A DNA stretch of 64,000 nt, from assembly GCA_018881555.1 (NCBI GenBank), contig JACAXG010000121.1:1797858-1861857 (forward strand), read 5' to 3'. Origin of the DNA: Amblyornis subalaris (Eukaryota; Chordata; Aves; Passeriformes; Ptilonorhynchidae). The position numbers and the translations under genes are program-made. Numbering within the stretch: the stretch's first letter is position 1; each line of letters opens with the position of its first letter. Positions 9,521 through 22,830 of this stretch are shown here, one piece after another. Below the pieces are notes generated by a model. It saw nothing but the letters and a program-made list of their open reading frames with translations, did no database searches and was not told the DNA's origin.

Positions 9521-12500
9521 CCTCCTGCATGGCACTTCCATGGCTGTGTCAGAGGAACCAGACTGAAAAGCTCCTAGGGATGAAACTGCACCCGAAGCAG
9601 CCCCTGGTCTCGGTGATGGCACTGTCTGGCTGTACATCTGGAATGCATCTCCGAGGTGAACTGTACCTCGGGAGTCTCCAGCCTTCCCCAGCCAGGAACC
9701 ATGCACCGAAATCTGCGCGTGACCGAAAGCAGCGTTTGTCCAAATTCTTCAAAAACCTGTGCCTGAATGTCCAGGGAAAGTAAAACTTGTACAGGGAGAG
9801 CTTCCACCCCAAGCCTGGGAATCGGCAGGTTCCTGCAAGGAAGGTTTGTATTTCTGTTTCCGTGTCTAAACCCCTCGTGTGTGGCTAAACGTTTGCCTCC
9901 AAGGCTGCCTAGCCTGTCATTTATACAGGTTCTAAATTCACTGCAGAAGACTTCCTTGTCAGCCTGGATCTCTCAGCTTAGGGAATGAGAATGGGAAGAC
10001 ACTGCACAGCAGTAGGAAGGGTGACCCTGGAAGACCACGACAGGTCCTTTTACCACCGAAGCCCTCAGTGCTCTTCTCGTCCGTGGCGTGGCACAGGATT
10101 CCTGTAAGGAGGGATGCACTTGTGCTGCCCCGAGGCAGGACAGACACTCAGGAATTTAGGGCTCCCTACTTGCCTTGCCAGAACATTCTGCCATGAATTT
10201 AAGGAAGTCACTTAAGATGAAATCTCGTTCTCACAGTAGCTCATGGGAGTCTTGCCATGGAATTCAGTCCTTTAATAAACAAAAATGTAAAGTGTCCCCT
10301 GTTTGACATCAGAGAGGAAGTGCTTTGGGGCCAAGACTGCCTCTTGCTTTGATGGTTGGTGGACCTTTACTCCACCAGTTACACATGGAACGAGGAATAA
10401 GAGCTATATAATTGAANGAGTGAGAGAATTTAAGGCTCTGATTATGGGAACAGAAATAAAAAAACTACCTTTGCAAAGGCAACTGGCACACACCTTAAGC
10501 TCAGGTTTTCCACAGAGGCAGAAGAGAGCAACAGGAGTGCAGATCCCTGCAAAGCGAGGAGCCAGATTGGCGGCAGAAAGGGCAGACCGATTGAATGTTG
10601 CACGGAGGTCAAAACAGAAACTTTAGCNTCAAAGCAAGGAGCAGGGCTGGAAAGCCCAGAGCTCACGAGCAGCACTTACCAGAGGTATCAGATAAACTTC
10701 ACCCTGCTGTCGCTGCTCCTGCCGGGAAGGAAGGAGGTGAAGGCCACGACCTGCGAAGCAGGGGTCAGATGTTACAGACCAGCAGGCAAAGGAAGTGACA
10801 ATGGGGAAAGGTTCTTCTCTGCAGCATCACCAGATGGTGGCTAATCTCAGCCAGGGGAGAAGGCACGGCCACCAAATCTACACGGGCTCCCTGAACCTGA
10901 CACTCGGGCATTATCAAGGGAAAAGGCTGCTCTTCCAACTGTTACAGACCAGGCACTGCGAGCCATTCTGTTAATCACAGTGCTCTGCTCATTCGGGACG
11001 GAATTTTCCACCGTCAGACACACAACATGTATTTGCTTGTTCATTGTTTCTGCAGAACAGCTGGAATCTGAAATACCCTGAAAATTTCTACCTTAGTGGA
11101 AATTTTTCCTCTTGCTCCTCTGATTATTTGTGAAAATATCTTTGTCCTCTGATGTAGAGGAAAGCACAGAGAGCTGGACGGCGTGAACTGGCAGAGGTCT
11201 GTGACCCGCACTGGGCTCTATCCTAGACACTTCTGTTATGACAGTAGTGGTGGAAATGCTGTCCTTGCATTCAGTTGTAAACATGCTCACAGATTTACTG
11301 AGGAATTCCTGCTAGCTGAGCTCAGGTAGGACCCCAGCACACTTCCATGTCTGTCCCGGGGACAGGAAAACACAAATGGACACACAGGTGGAGGTGAGCT
11401 CGGGAGTGCCAGGGCGGCATCTACTGAGAATGGAGACCCAAATGCTTCTGGTGGGATNCATCACTACATGGGGTGCATTTAATCTTGTCTGAGCAGCTTA
11501 TGTTTTCACCATGCTTGTGTTTTCCTGCCTGGGCGAGGAGGAATAGAGGCCCCATTGTTGCCAGCAGCTGCCCCAGAGCCGCGTGCAGAATGCAGAGCTG
11601 GGGCCACTGGGTCCCTGTCCCTTCCAGCCAGTGCCCTACAGACAGGAACAGTGGGATCGTGCTCTGGCTGCCTCTGTTCTGGACACCTCAGAGGTGTGGT
11701 TTGAGTCCCTCCGTCGGGCAGAGCGATGCAGAGGTTTGGAAAAACAATCCAGCCCGCAGAAAGCAANGGCAGTGAGGGACCTCCTGGGCATTTGGTGGTG
11801 CTCCAGTGCTAAGCTGGGTCTCCCATTGCTGCTGTGGGCAGATCTCCTCAGCATGATGCAGGTGAGCAGTGCCACACACATTTTTTTTTCCCACAATCAG
11901 GAGAAGCAGTGGGAGCACCATCCTTTCCATGCCTGTTGCTCCTTACCTCAATCCCTGGTATTACACCAGAGGTAACTGGGATCTTCCCTTCCTCTGGACT
12001 GCTTAGAAACAGAGTGCAAGCAACACACACTCCTTAAAATGATCCCCTGTGCAATGCCTGCGTGTTGGTACCTACCAGGAGCATCCTCCTGCCTGCTGCC
12101 ACATGGGATGTGCATTCCNGAACCAGGGAAGTGAGAGGTGCAGCACAGTGCAGAAAGGTGCAGCCATGGGCTAACAAAACCCTGCAGAGCCAGCTGTGGT
12201 ACAGCCTCCAGTGATCCTGCCACGTGCTGGGAGACATCTTCCCAACCATTTTCCGGGCACCTCAGCCAGCCTGCCACGAAGCAAGGTGAGGAACACAGCA
12301 GGAAGTACAGGTTTTACCCGTGCTGTGAGCTGTAAAACCCCGCTGAACNCGTGCTGCTTTTGCTGTTGGCACCTTCGGAGAAGTCCTGCTCGTCTTTTGA
12401 GGTGACATTTCAGTGTTTTTCCTGTGCTAAATGTGCACAGCTGGCCATGACAGGAAACAGAATAAAGAGCCTTGCTCTGTCTGTTGGCAGAGTTTGCCAG

Positions 12501-13215
12501 TCTTGAAATTCCCTTCAAAGTTTGGGTGTCTTGAAGCTGGGGCATCCTTCTGTTTTCTTGTAGGCGTCTTATTGTTATTCTGTGAGATGGACTCTGCAGG
12601 GCAAGCGATCCTTTTAAAGAGAATGGACTGTTTTCCCCCCAGACTGGCAGCTATTTATTAGGAAATGGCCACAAAGTGACATTATTTTAGAACTGCAGCA
12701 GCAGGANGGAGCTGGCTGGAACTCAGAGCTCCAGAGAAAACTGTCAGCATGATTTCAGATTTCGCTGGACAACAGGGCAGGAGATTTTGACTGAAATGTT
12801 TCCAAAAATAGCAAAACCCTCACCCACTCAGAGAGCTGAATGTGGAACCTCAAATTTTGAGGGGGAGGGGAAAAAAAAAAAGTGCGATGACATTTTCCTT
12901 CCAGATTTGGATCAGTCCCAACAATAAACTTCACTTTTTATAGGAACCAAATAGTCATAATAGGAATTTAACTGTATATAGATCATAAATAGAAAATACA
13001 AGTATCAGACACACACAAGGCAGAAAGTTAAAAAGAGAAGAGAAGAAAAATAAAGGGGAAAGGTATAGCTTATATGTGGAAAAATGAGACCAGAGTAGAG
13101 ATGGAGGCAGAGATGTGAGTTGTTGTGGAGCAGGGCAGAGATGCTCTCACCCAGCCATGGAGAGCTGCAGTCATGAACGAGGCAAGGAGNNCAAGGCATG
13201 GATTCTGGAGCCAGN
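9521..13215. other. No gene seen
   Basis: Unique sequence. All open frames are about 130 residues or shorter and none resembles a known protein. AT-rich towards 12850-13080. Confidence 0.6.
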
Positions 13216-13702
13216 CCAGAGCAGGGACACCAAGGGGATCAGAGGGATGGAGCNGCTCTGCTGGGAGGAAAGGCTGGGAGAGCTGGGATTGTTCAGCCTG
13301 GAGAAGAGAAGGCTTTGGGGTGACCTCATTGTGGCCTTGCAGTGCCTGAAGGGAGCCCCCAGGAAAGATGGAGAGAGACTCTTGGCAAGGGCTGGAGTGA
13401 CAGGACAAGGGGGAATGGCTTCACACTGGAATGGGATAGATTTAGATGGGATATTGGGAAGGAATCCTTCCCTGTGAGGGTGGGCAGGCCCTGGCACAGG
13501 TTGCCCAGAGAAGCTGTGGCTGCTCCATCCCTGGCAGTGTCCAAGGCCAGGTTGGATGGGGCTCTGAGCAACCTGGGATAGTGGAAGGTGTCCCTGCCCA
13601 TGGCAGGGGGGTTGGAACCAAATGGTCTTTAAGGTCCCTTCCAACCCAAGCCATTCTATGATTCTATGACCCTATGGCTCTGTGATTCTGTGACTCTGCA
13701 CT
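13216..13702 (+). mobile_element. CR1 copy, 3' ~490 bp with intact tail
   Basis: The longest sense-strand CR1 3' region here. It starts near GATCAGAGGGATGGAGC, passes GTTCAGCCTGGAGAAGAGAA and ends in the 8-bp-type tail CCATTCTATGATTCTATGAC. The tail extends as degenerate TGTGATTCTG repeats to about 13700. Confidence 0.96.
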
Positions 13703-14834
13703 CTGTACCCCCAGGCTTGGGGCCTTGGGACGTGCTGACCTGGAGCGGCAGCCACGCACTGGACAGGCAGGAGCTGCTTTGGGAGAGAGCAGGCAGCTCA
13801 TGCTCTGACCAGCACAGTTCCTTTGCAAAAGGCACAACTGATGTATTTTGGGGTTTTTTCAGTCCCCAGCAGCAGTCAGTACCTATGTTTTTTCTGACTG
13901 ACGTGCCTGTAAGTTCAATCAGCTGAAATGGTTCACGTGCAGGGAGGGATGGGGCCAGTTCCCTTGGCACTCTGAGAAGAACTNGAGGCAAACTGTGGTG
14001 TCACTGATGCAACTGAGGTGCTGTTTCAGATCNCTGCTGGTCTGAGAAGGATGGAGCAGGAAAGAAAGAAATGCTTAACCCTTCAATAGAAAACACCAGG
14101 GGAAGCAGCAAAGCTGATATAACATTCCTGTAAACACCCACTGCAGAGTTGTGGTTGAATCTGAATAAAGTTCTTATCCTCTCACTGCCTTTGCAAGAGC
14201 ACAAAAANGGTAATTCTGAAGTTTTGATGGCNTTGGACTTGATTAAAAACAAACCAACCAACCCCTGCAATAGTTAAGCACTGTTACTTAATAGAGCTTT
14301 AAATGCTAACCAGCATCTAGTGTAAAAGTATCAACTTTAAACCCATATTTTTTCGGCCATGGTTAAGTCTAAGGTTTAACCTCAACCAGTGATTTTTTCT
14401 GCTTTAGCCTTGATGTGTTTATGGCACGCTGCTTGTGGTGACAATCCCACTTTCAGTAGCAGGATCTCTGCTTCAAAGCCANGTCTGTCATCTCCTTTCA
14501 CTGAACTCAGCAGTTTCCTGAACAAAATTCTGCAGAATAAAAAAAAAAATAAAATAAGAAACTGCTTTAAAAACAGCCAAAACCCAAAGATATTTCTGAA
14601 ATTATTTAAATTTTTAAAAAGAATGTATCTTTCTTGTGTTCACCCTGCCATTACATACAGCAATGTCATCACTGCAGGGCCTGTGCTGAACCAGACAGAC
14701 CACAAAGCCTGAAGCCTTCATCCACTTTCCCTTTGATGAACACTCAGTGCCTCCTTTTGGAGCTTTGTTTCATTTCTTTCACTGAGGGAAGTGCTGGCAC
14801 CATCTGCTGGGATTTTTGTCACTGCAGCCACTGA

Positions 14835-15045
14835 ACACAGAATCAGTCAGTAACAGCACGGGCTGGGTTGGGAGGGACCTTAAAGCCCACCCAGTGCCAC
14901 CCNTGCCACGGGCAGGGACANCTTCCNCTNTCCCAGGCTGCTCCAAGCCCCATCCAGCCTGGCCTTGGACACTGCCAGGGATCCAGGGGCAGCCATAGCT
15001 TCTCTGGGCAGCCTGTGCCAGGGCCTCCCCACCCTCACAGGGAAT
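14835..15045 (-). mobile_element. CR1 fragment, 3' end
   Basis: CR1 3' end from CACAGAATCAGTCAG to CCACCCTCACAGGGA, with four Ns inside. It is followed by AT-rich sequence. Confidence 0.92.
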
Positions 15046-17589
15046 AATATTATATATTACATATATATTTTATATATATATTTTAATGATTTTAAAATAT
15101 TACTAGCTCTATTTACTGTGTATTTAATGTCTTGTCATGAATTAAGAGATTTAAAGCCTCATGAGAGGTGGTTCACACGTTAAACCTTAAATATATATGA
15201 ACCTGTTATATTTTGAGGACAACTTCCCACTTGAATCTCCAAGTTTATCGAGGAGAGGGTGATTTCTTTTTTTTTTCTCTGGATCCAAAGTGAAATTACC
15301 TGACTTTAGTGTTCAAAAAGCAGTTTTTAAGGTGGTACNATGGAAACATCAAATCAAAATTATTCTAGTGAGAGTCACTCTAGGGTGACAAAATCACTCA
15401 ACTCTGAGTGATGAAACAAGATGAGCAGGAACTTTCTACTGCAAATGATCACGTTGCAAGCCTCTGATGCCCTGCACTGACTTGGATGCCCAATCCCTGC
15501 AGGGAATTGCCATTTGGGGGCATTTTCAGGAATTCCTAGAAGGAGGCATAATAGTGGTGTGGTCGAACAAGGCGTATGAGGTCTTGTTTTTAAGCTGAAT
15601 TTCATCTCCAGTGTAAGGATGCACCCACTTTTGGAAAACTTGGAACTGGGCAATTCCCCTTCGAGCTTTGCCTTCTTGCTGATTTGGTTAAGGTTGCTTT
15701 GGCAGATTTTAAAGCGCCAACCCCCCTTGATAGCGGCTGATATCATTTAGCATTAATAACTGGAAGCAGATGCCAGCCCTGCCTGCATTGTGCACTCTCG
15801 GCAGGGCTGTGGGGGGCATGGCGGCAGCACCTGGCGGCTTTTAGGGAAGTGCTCTGACATTCCGTCTGCGGGGCCATTTCTCCAGCGCAGGGCGAGGCGC
15901 TGCCCAGTGCCGTGTCCAGCCTCGCCCCGGGGCACCGTGGAGCACATTGTACTGAGGAATCCGAGCGCCCTGGGCAGATGGAGCGGTGATGTCATCCCGC
16001 TTTTCCATTTCTACTTCCTAGGAACATTTGCCTTATTCTTACACGCCGGCTCTTTCTCGGCATGTTTTAGACTAGAAACATTTTTCTTTTCTGGCCGTAG
16101 AGAAGGAATCACTTCTTTTTGATTTCAGACAAGATCTGGCAAGTGAGCTCTTGTTGCTAGTCAAAGAAAAAGCCTTAAAAAAATTAACACAGAATCTGTG
16201 TTTAGCAAAGTGATTTGCATAAGCTGTACACTTGGTTCTTGGAGTTGGAACAGTTCTAACCTATGACAAATTCCTCTGTCTGGGCTGTCTTCCAAAATCA
16301 TTTTCATCCACCCTGGCAAAAGAACTGAAGTCTGCGTTCTGCACTAATTAAAGGCCTTCAGGAGAAGGGCCCCAGCTGAAATGCTGACACACTTTGTACA
16401 CGCTTTATTTGTGAAAGGGGATACTGAGCCCATTGCAGGCGCCTCCCGCCCCGCCAGGCCGCGCAAAATTTTAACCGGGGAAACAAAACGGGCACAGTTA
16501 TGTCTTGTTAAGGTTCTGACTTACTAAACCCCANAGTTTTCCCCATTGAAAAGCGCGATATGGAGATTTATAGATCTTTGAACAACATTAATAAGCAGCA
16601 AAAAGACTNAAAGCCACGGCAGTTCCTTAGTGAATACGAAATGACATTCACAACTTTTATGAAGGACTATGGCTCTCCCTAAATATCTGCGTTTTGGGAA
16701 CAGCAGAATGTACACCCAACATCCCTTTTACATAAAACTGGGAACAGCTGAAAAGGGAAAGCAGGGACANCAGCCATCCCAATAACTCTGTGGAGTTCTT
16801 CCAGCAGGACTGCCCCGTCCTGTGAGGGAGCTTTCCATGCTAGATCCACGACAGGCTTCTTAGCTTTGAGGGAAGCATTCCATGGAATTCAGAGTCCTTG
16901 ACTGAGGAAAGCACCCAGAAAGTCTCTTCTTCTCCAGTTGCTCTGAGTATTCTGCTGANGGACACGCGTGCTTGGGCGGCAGAGAGATGGTAGGGATGTT
17001 AACAGTTTTATCCAAGTGCCCAGCAGGAGGCAAGGGAAGAAGCTCCTCCTGCACATGGAGCCTCACCTAGTAGGAAGTGTTCTCTGGAAACATGGATTAG
17101 ACTCCGCTGTGCAGCTGAAGCACGTGGAGAGCTCCTGCAGGGACTCACAGAGCCCAACCAGGGTTCAGCGCACTCGCCCTGGCCAGGGAGGGGAGTGAAG
17201 TGCCTCTATCCTGCAGCAGATGTTCGGATGCTCAGTGACCTGTGGGAAAACACTTGGGAGAGGCAAGGGCACTCAGGCAGCTGCATGGTGTTTGAGGAAT
17301 GTGAGGAATCCCAGCCCACGTCCTAGGCTTTTCTCCTTGCCCCTCTGCCAGGAGTGCGGGGAAGAAAAAAAGGAGGAGCGGGAGGATTTCTGTCTCAGAT
17401 ATTCCTGCAGCATTCCTCAGGCTTCACCCTGCTNGTCTGCTGCAGCCCTCAGCAAACAGTTTCATTGTGAGGCAGGAATGCACCGATCCCGTAGCCTCTG
17501 AGGGAGATCCAGGGGTTTTGCTAGCAAATAAACTCACAAACATAATCAACATTCTTTACGAATCCTCCTCGTTTCCTTAGGACGGGGAA
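15046..17589. other. No gene seen; candidate non-coding element
   Basis: AT-rich start (TATATATTTTATATATATAT near 15056-15084), then unique sequence including the candidate element at 16140-16520. No coding signal recognised. Confidence 0.55.
16140..16520. promoter_or_regulatory. Candidate conserved non-coding element
   Basis: Unique sequence with ATTTGCATAAG at 16213-16223, an ACTAATTAAAGGCCTTCAG stretch, and a short CpG-containing patch (16440-16475). Non-repetitive and non-coding. The functional call is tentative. Confidence 0.25.
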
Positions 17590-18010
17590 TTTCAAGCCTA
17601 TTTGCTACGAGCCTTCACCGCAGACTTGCCCCAAGCGCAGACGCTCCGATATTTTGCCGCCTTCCCGGGCACGGAGGACAATCCCGGCTTGTTTCTGTCC
17701 CTCGGAGCCCTGGCTGCACGAAGCGGGCGGCACGTGCTCTCCGAAGGAAAGCGCCACGAACGCCCGCGTGTCCCTGCACCGTCCGCCGCGTGCTCCGTCC
17801 CCGGGGACAGACGGGCCCCTGAGACGCGGCCGCCCCACGCCCCACGCAGATGCCAGCGGAACGCCGTAGGGAAAGAGGAAACACCTTGCGTGCGCTCCCG
17901 AAGGCCTGCAGCCACGGAACATCCCCCTGAACGCCCGGGGAACGTCTCCAGCAGGCAAGCGCAATCCGAGGACACAACGCGCCCCGCCCCGGGACACAAA
18001 GCCACGGAGC
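17590..18010 (+). other. Orphan CpG-rich segment
   Basis: CpG density is high (CCGTCCGCCGCGTGCTCCGT, GACGCGGCCGCCCCACGCCC) in an otherwise AT-rich region. Long ORFs are open on both strands here, as expected of stop-poor GC-rich sequence, and none resembles a known protein. It may be a promoter for a non-coding transcript. Confidence 0.4.
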
Positions 18011-21000
18011 TGGAGGGGATCTGGGGAGAGACCCACAAAATCAAGCTGCCGACAGCAGCACCTCTAATCAGCTTCTGGCTTGTCCAANCGTCTCCAAGCT
18101 CAGGATTTGCTGNGTCTGCAGAGATTCTTTCTGAATTTTCTGTTTGCCTCTCGAGTANGCTTGTGTCCTGGGCCTTGGGGTTTGGCTTCGGCTTCCTTAG
18201 ATGCTAATATGGGCCAGACTGACTTTGATAAGTGTAGTGATTAGAAATTCAGCTTTCTTTGCACAAGGCTGGGGAAAAAATAAATTGCACAAACGCTTGT
18301 TCAAGTGGCTGAAAACACAGATTTTATTTTACCTGGTGACTGTTGAAGTGATTGGATCTATGTTTGGATCCAGCGAGGAGACTATTTAGGAAAAAGGAAA
18401 CAGGAGAGGGGAAAATCACTCAGGATCAGTCTTCTGGGGGTACTTTTTTGCAGGGACCTCCCTACTTAACACAAATATGAGGTCTTGGAAGTCAACTGCA
18501 GAGTTTCCACCAAAAGATGAGCAAAGGTGGCAAACGTGGCAAGGTGAAAGAGGTTAACAAGATAATTTCAACCCTCATTCTCAAAGGGAAGCACAGCTCT
18601 GAAGCAGTTCCTTCCAGAAATGTGTTAATTCCCGAGTTTCCCCAGCTGCTGCAGGGAGTGGAGGCACAGCTGGTGTTAAAGCTGCACTGTGAGGTGAGCA
18701 GCAGGATTAAGCAGGCCAGGCTCAGCACTAAGTCCTGCTCTGCCACTGACCTGCTGGAGGACCTTGGCAAACTCCTTTTGCTTCTGTTTTCCTGCCCACT
18801 CACAGTATAAACTCCTCAGGGCAATGATTGCCTCTTGCTGTACATTTAAAGTGGGAGCCCAGTTCAGGCTCGTTGCTGCTNCTGCAATTGAAATAATAAC
18901 ACATAAATAAACAACCTATACAAACCGACCAAACCAATTGGTGGAAGAGTGCAGATGGATGGGAAAAGAGATATGGGTGAAAGAACGTGAAGGAGCAGAA
19001 AAGACAGGGGAAAGGANGGCCTGAAATAAAAAAAAAAGTGAGAAAGAGGAGTAAACAAATGGCAGCAGAGAATTGAGCACAGACAGGGCATGGTCATTCC
19101 AAGATCAGCCGATGCCTGCAGTTCCCTACTGTCCAGAGAGTGGGTCAAACAGAGAGAGAGGAACAGGGAAACCATCCTGCCCTTCCCCGGCCCTCTGCCA
19201 GCCCTGGTTCCCAGCCCACGAACTCCCAAAGAGCATGCAGCAATCTGAACCTGCAGGACAATCGTTTGAGGCAGTGGAATCTCCCCTGAAGGACCCAGCA
19301 CACCTCCCTGCCAGCATTTACTGTCCTCCAGGGCTCATCTGTGACCTGTGCTCATGCAGTCCTGCTAAAGCCTTCTGGCGTGTCTGGGGCCTGGCTGTCT
19401 GCAACAACACACGGGTGTGAAATAGTTATGGGCTAAAATCAAATTAAAACACAATTTTCAGGCATTTTGAGAGGAAGTCTTCAGCTCTGCTTGTGGCTAA
19501 GTGATGGACAGACTCTAAAAGGTTACAAGGAACAGCTAAGAGGCTCAGGATACTGTGATAGAAGGTGAGGTCCATGGANACAGCCCAAGGTAATGCGTTT
19601 CCAAGTCGATGGAAAGATTTCTCTGTCTCTCTGAGNGTGGAATGGGTCTGTGAGAGACTGGATGAGATCCAACCGAGGCCCACAGCTACCAGAAGCTGCT
19701 ACTAACCAACGACTACGCAGAGGGCCACATGAAGCCAAAAGGTGGCTGCAGGAACGTGTTCAGTGACCAATGGCTGCAGACACAAAACACTTTTCACTCT
19801 TCATAGTGGCCTGGGGTCAGAAGACCAGGNAGGAAAGGGCATGAAGGCAATAATAATGAATTTATCAGTCCACACCTGCCCCCACTGAGGGGCCTGGAGG
19901 AACAGGGAGATGAATGTAATCCCCACTCTGTTTCCCANAAGGATTTTGGTCCAGGGAGCTGCAGGCTGGAGTCGCCGCGCAGGTCAGGCTGACTCCCTTT
20001 ACCAGCACTGAACTGCTGCTTTCAAATAAAAATCCCAGGATTGGCCTACAACTCCTGCAGTGCCAAACACAACTGAGATTTCTCAGAACCTGCTCTCACT
20101 GGGAGTTGTGTGTAAAACGTTTCCNGAGATGTCCTCGTGTGGCTATTACTGCAGTTGATGTGCTGCGGGAGATTTTAAACGGCAGTGTTTCCTGGAAAAC
20201 TCTTCCGCTAGGGACAGCCCGCAAGGCAAACCTGGACAACAAAACAACAACAACAACAAAAAGGAATCATGACACTGTTGAGGAATGGGCAATATTCCTG
20301 GTTTCCACTCTCACTGGGATTTACCCAGAAACATGTCTTTGAAAGAACACAGATTTCAGGTCAACCTGAAGGAAGACTCTGGAATGAAAACTGGTTAAGA
20401 TAAAGGATCAAAGGGATTATTCAGCCATTGCAAGGCTTTCAGGAGAAAGGAACACTGCCACACTTTCTCAGAATAAATCGTCTAGGGAAATAATGGAATT
20501 TTTAATTTTGGAGAATTCTAAGACCAGGCAAATGTTTTCTAGGAACAGTTTAGGTAGTGTTGATGCTGTGGTGGAGCAGGGGAATAGACCAGGAGACCTC
20601 TTCAGGTCTCCTGTAAATGTATCCTCTTGGAGTCTGTGCCTACAAACAGGAGTGTTAGCCAAGAACATGCTAAACTGNGGAAGGTGTGCAGTAATGTTTG
20701 CAATCCATTTATATACAAACTAAAGTTTAAGAAAATATACANATGAGATGAAGAACTGCAAATGAAAGATGACAGAGCAATAACACACAGGCATTTGAAA
20801 TGTGGGCCGAAAATAAAACGGGATTCAGCCTGGAAAATGCATGCTAACATACTTGGGGAAACATAATCCTAAATAATATCCTCAGTGGGAAAGCAAAACC
20901 TGGAAATCATTTCTTTTACAAAGGAATCTTCTGGCTGATTGAGGACAGTGAGCCAGACAGATGTGTTTNAAGCACCACTGTAACAGCTGGAGCTCAGCTG

Positions 21001-22794
21001 GGACTTCCCAACTCAGGTTTGCTGCTGCTGCAACCTGAGGCACACAGATAAATCCCCCAGCACTCACGGTCAGAGTCTGCCAGGTGATTTATACCTTGAT
21101 GGAAAATGGGAGTCCCTGAAGCCTCACCTGGACACCACCAGCTGTCCCCAGGGGTGTGGCCTGGTGGCAATGTGGCTGGGCACTGTTTCCAGCAGGGTGG
21201 GTAAGGAGGAAGGCACCTTCCACCCCTCCCCAGTTTACTTCAGTGAGGCAGTTTGAGCAAGGTCTTGATTTCTTTACAGTACTAAAGTTCCTCTTGCTGC
21301 CTTCTGTGGAGGCAGAATTGTACCAATATCGGGTGTTCAAAATTTCTGAGATTAGCTGGAAGAAAACACTAGGCAAGTAAATAGAAAAGAATTCAGGTGA
21401 TGAGAGAAATCACAGAAAGGAGCATGGAGAACTGGTAAAAGAGCCCCACCACATACACAGATATTGACAATCTCTCAGTTTCCANTTCTTGTGAATTATT
21501 AGACAAAGTCTCTCTTACCTGCCTTGGCTACTATCTCTGTTCTCTATGTGTCTGTTCACAAGGAAATCCAAAGCCACTCAGGAAAATTCCTTCGAAACCC
21601 GATAAGAGCAATCAATTCCAGCTCCAGACCCTTAAAATCTGGCTAGACGGAGATGACAGAAATCCTACACCCCACCTGGCACACGGGTGGCAGCACTTTT
21701 TTGCCCAGTTACAGAGAAAAACAACACACTAATTTCAGAGGCTTATTTCCACAGAGCGCAGGAGCAATAATTCTGGAGTAGGTGTTTTCTTTAACACACA
21801 GTTTTCCATTCTGTCAGTGGCACACTCAGCAGCTCCTGCCACGAGCACCAGGCCAAGCAGCTGATGGAGCAGAGGGAAAGTCTGTGTTTGCTCCGTGTGG
21901 GATCTGTGGACTCCCATATGAACCTGTTTGTACTTTAGGGCAGGACTTCAATGTCCCGTTACCAGATAGAAAAATAAGCTTGCTTCCCTCTGCCTCCAGT
22001 TCTCAGTTTGTGTCCTTTTCTAACCACTCCAGCTGGAGGTTCCCAAGGGCTCTTGACAGCTCTTACCTGTCCATTTGGAAGGAAACAGAGGGTGATGTTT
22101 CCAAAGGAACTGACCTCCAATCCGAGAGGTCTGTGTCCTAGCTCTGTTGAGGCGAGAGCCGTGGAGTACAGCAATCCTTCCCCTTCTNCCTGCTCTTGAG
22201 ACTGTTTCTCCATCCAGGGAGAGCTTTAATTAGACCTCCCTGTTGTAACTACATCATGAACTGACATGAGATCATTGCTGTACTCTGGCAATGAGGCTGA
22301 TCTGTGTGGTCCTCCAGCTGTGTGGAGTGTTTTTCTCCATGAAACCTCTCCTGTTCCCTGTGAGAGGAATTTCATTATCTGGTATTTTTTTCTTTCTATA
22401 CCTGTATCTTGCTAACCCTTATTGAAAGAGTTTGATGTTGGGCTTCNCTAGATGCAGCGCAGAGAAGCTGTGTTGGACAAAATCATTCACTGAACTCAGT
22501 GAGTTCCCAATTCACTGTCCTTCTTTGTAACCTCAGTGTTTACCTANTGGCCATGCAAGTGTTCACAGAGCAACACAAATGACTGGCCAGGATCAGCTGC
22601 ACAGTACACAGATATAAATCCTGATGAAGGGCAGTGATTACTTACTGCCATTTATTTTACCTCTGCTGTTTCAGTCCTGCTTTCTAGTACATTTCTAAAT
22701 AAATTCCCTTCTTGCTTTAATATTTAAATATCTCTTGCACAAGCAGCCAACATGTTATATGTCTATTCACATGAAAGCTTGTAGCCTATGTAGA
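18011..22794. other. No gene seen
   Basis: Unique sequence without CR1, with a small (AAC)n-like tract near 20236-20262. No frame shows a recognisable domain. Confidence 0.55.
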
Positions 22795-22830
22795 TTTATT
22801 TATTTATTTATTTATTTATTAAAAAAAATT
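22795..22830 (+). repeat. (ATTT)n / A8 simple repeat
   Basis: About seven ATTT units followed by a run of eight A. On the minus strand it reads as an A-rich (AAAT)n tail just after the open segment ending at 22829. Confidence 0.9.

Noticed and set aside
17602..18207. 201-codon plus-strand ORF and overlapping minus-strand ORFs
   Set aside because: Stop-poor because the region is GC-rich. Both strands are open at once and no domain is recognisable, so it is kept only as a CpG-rich segment.
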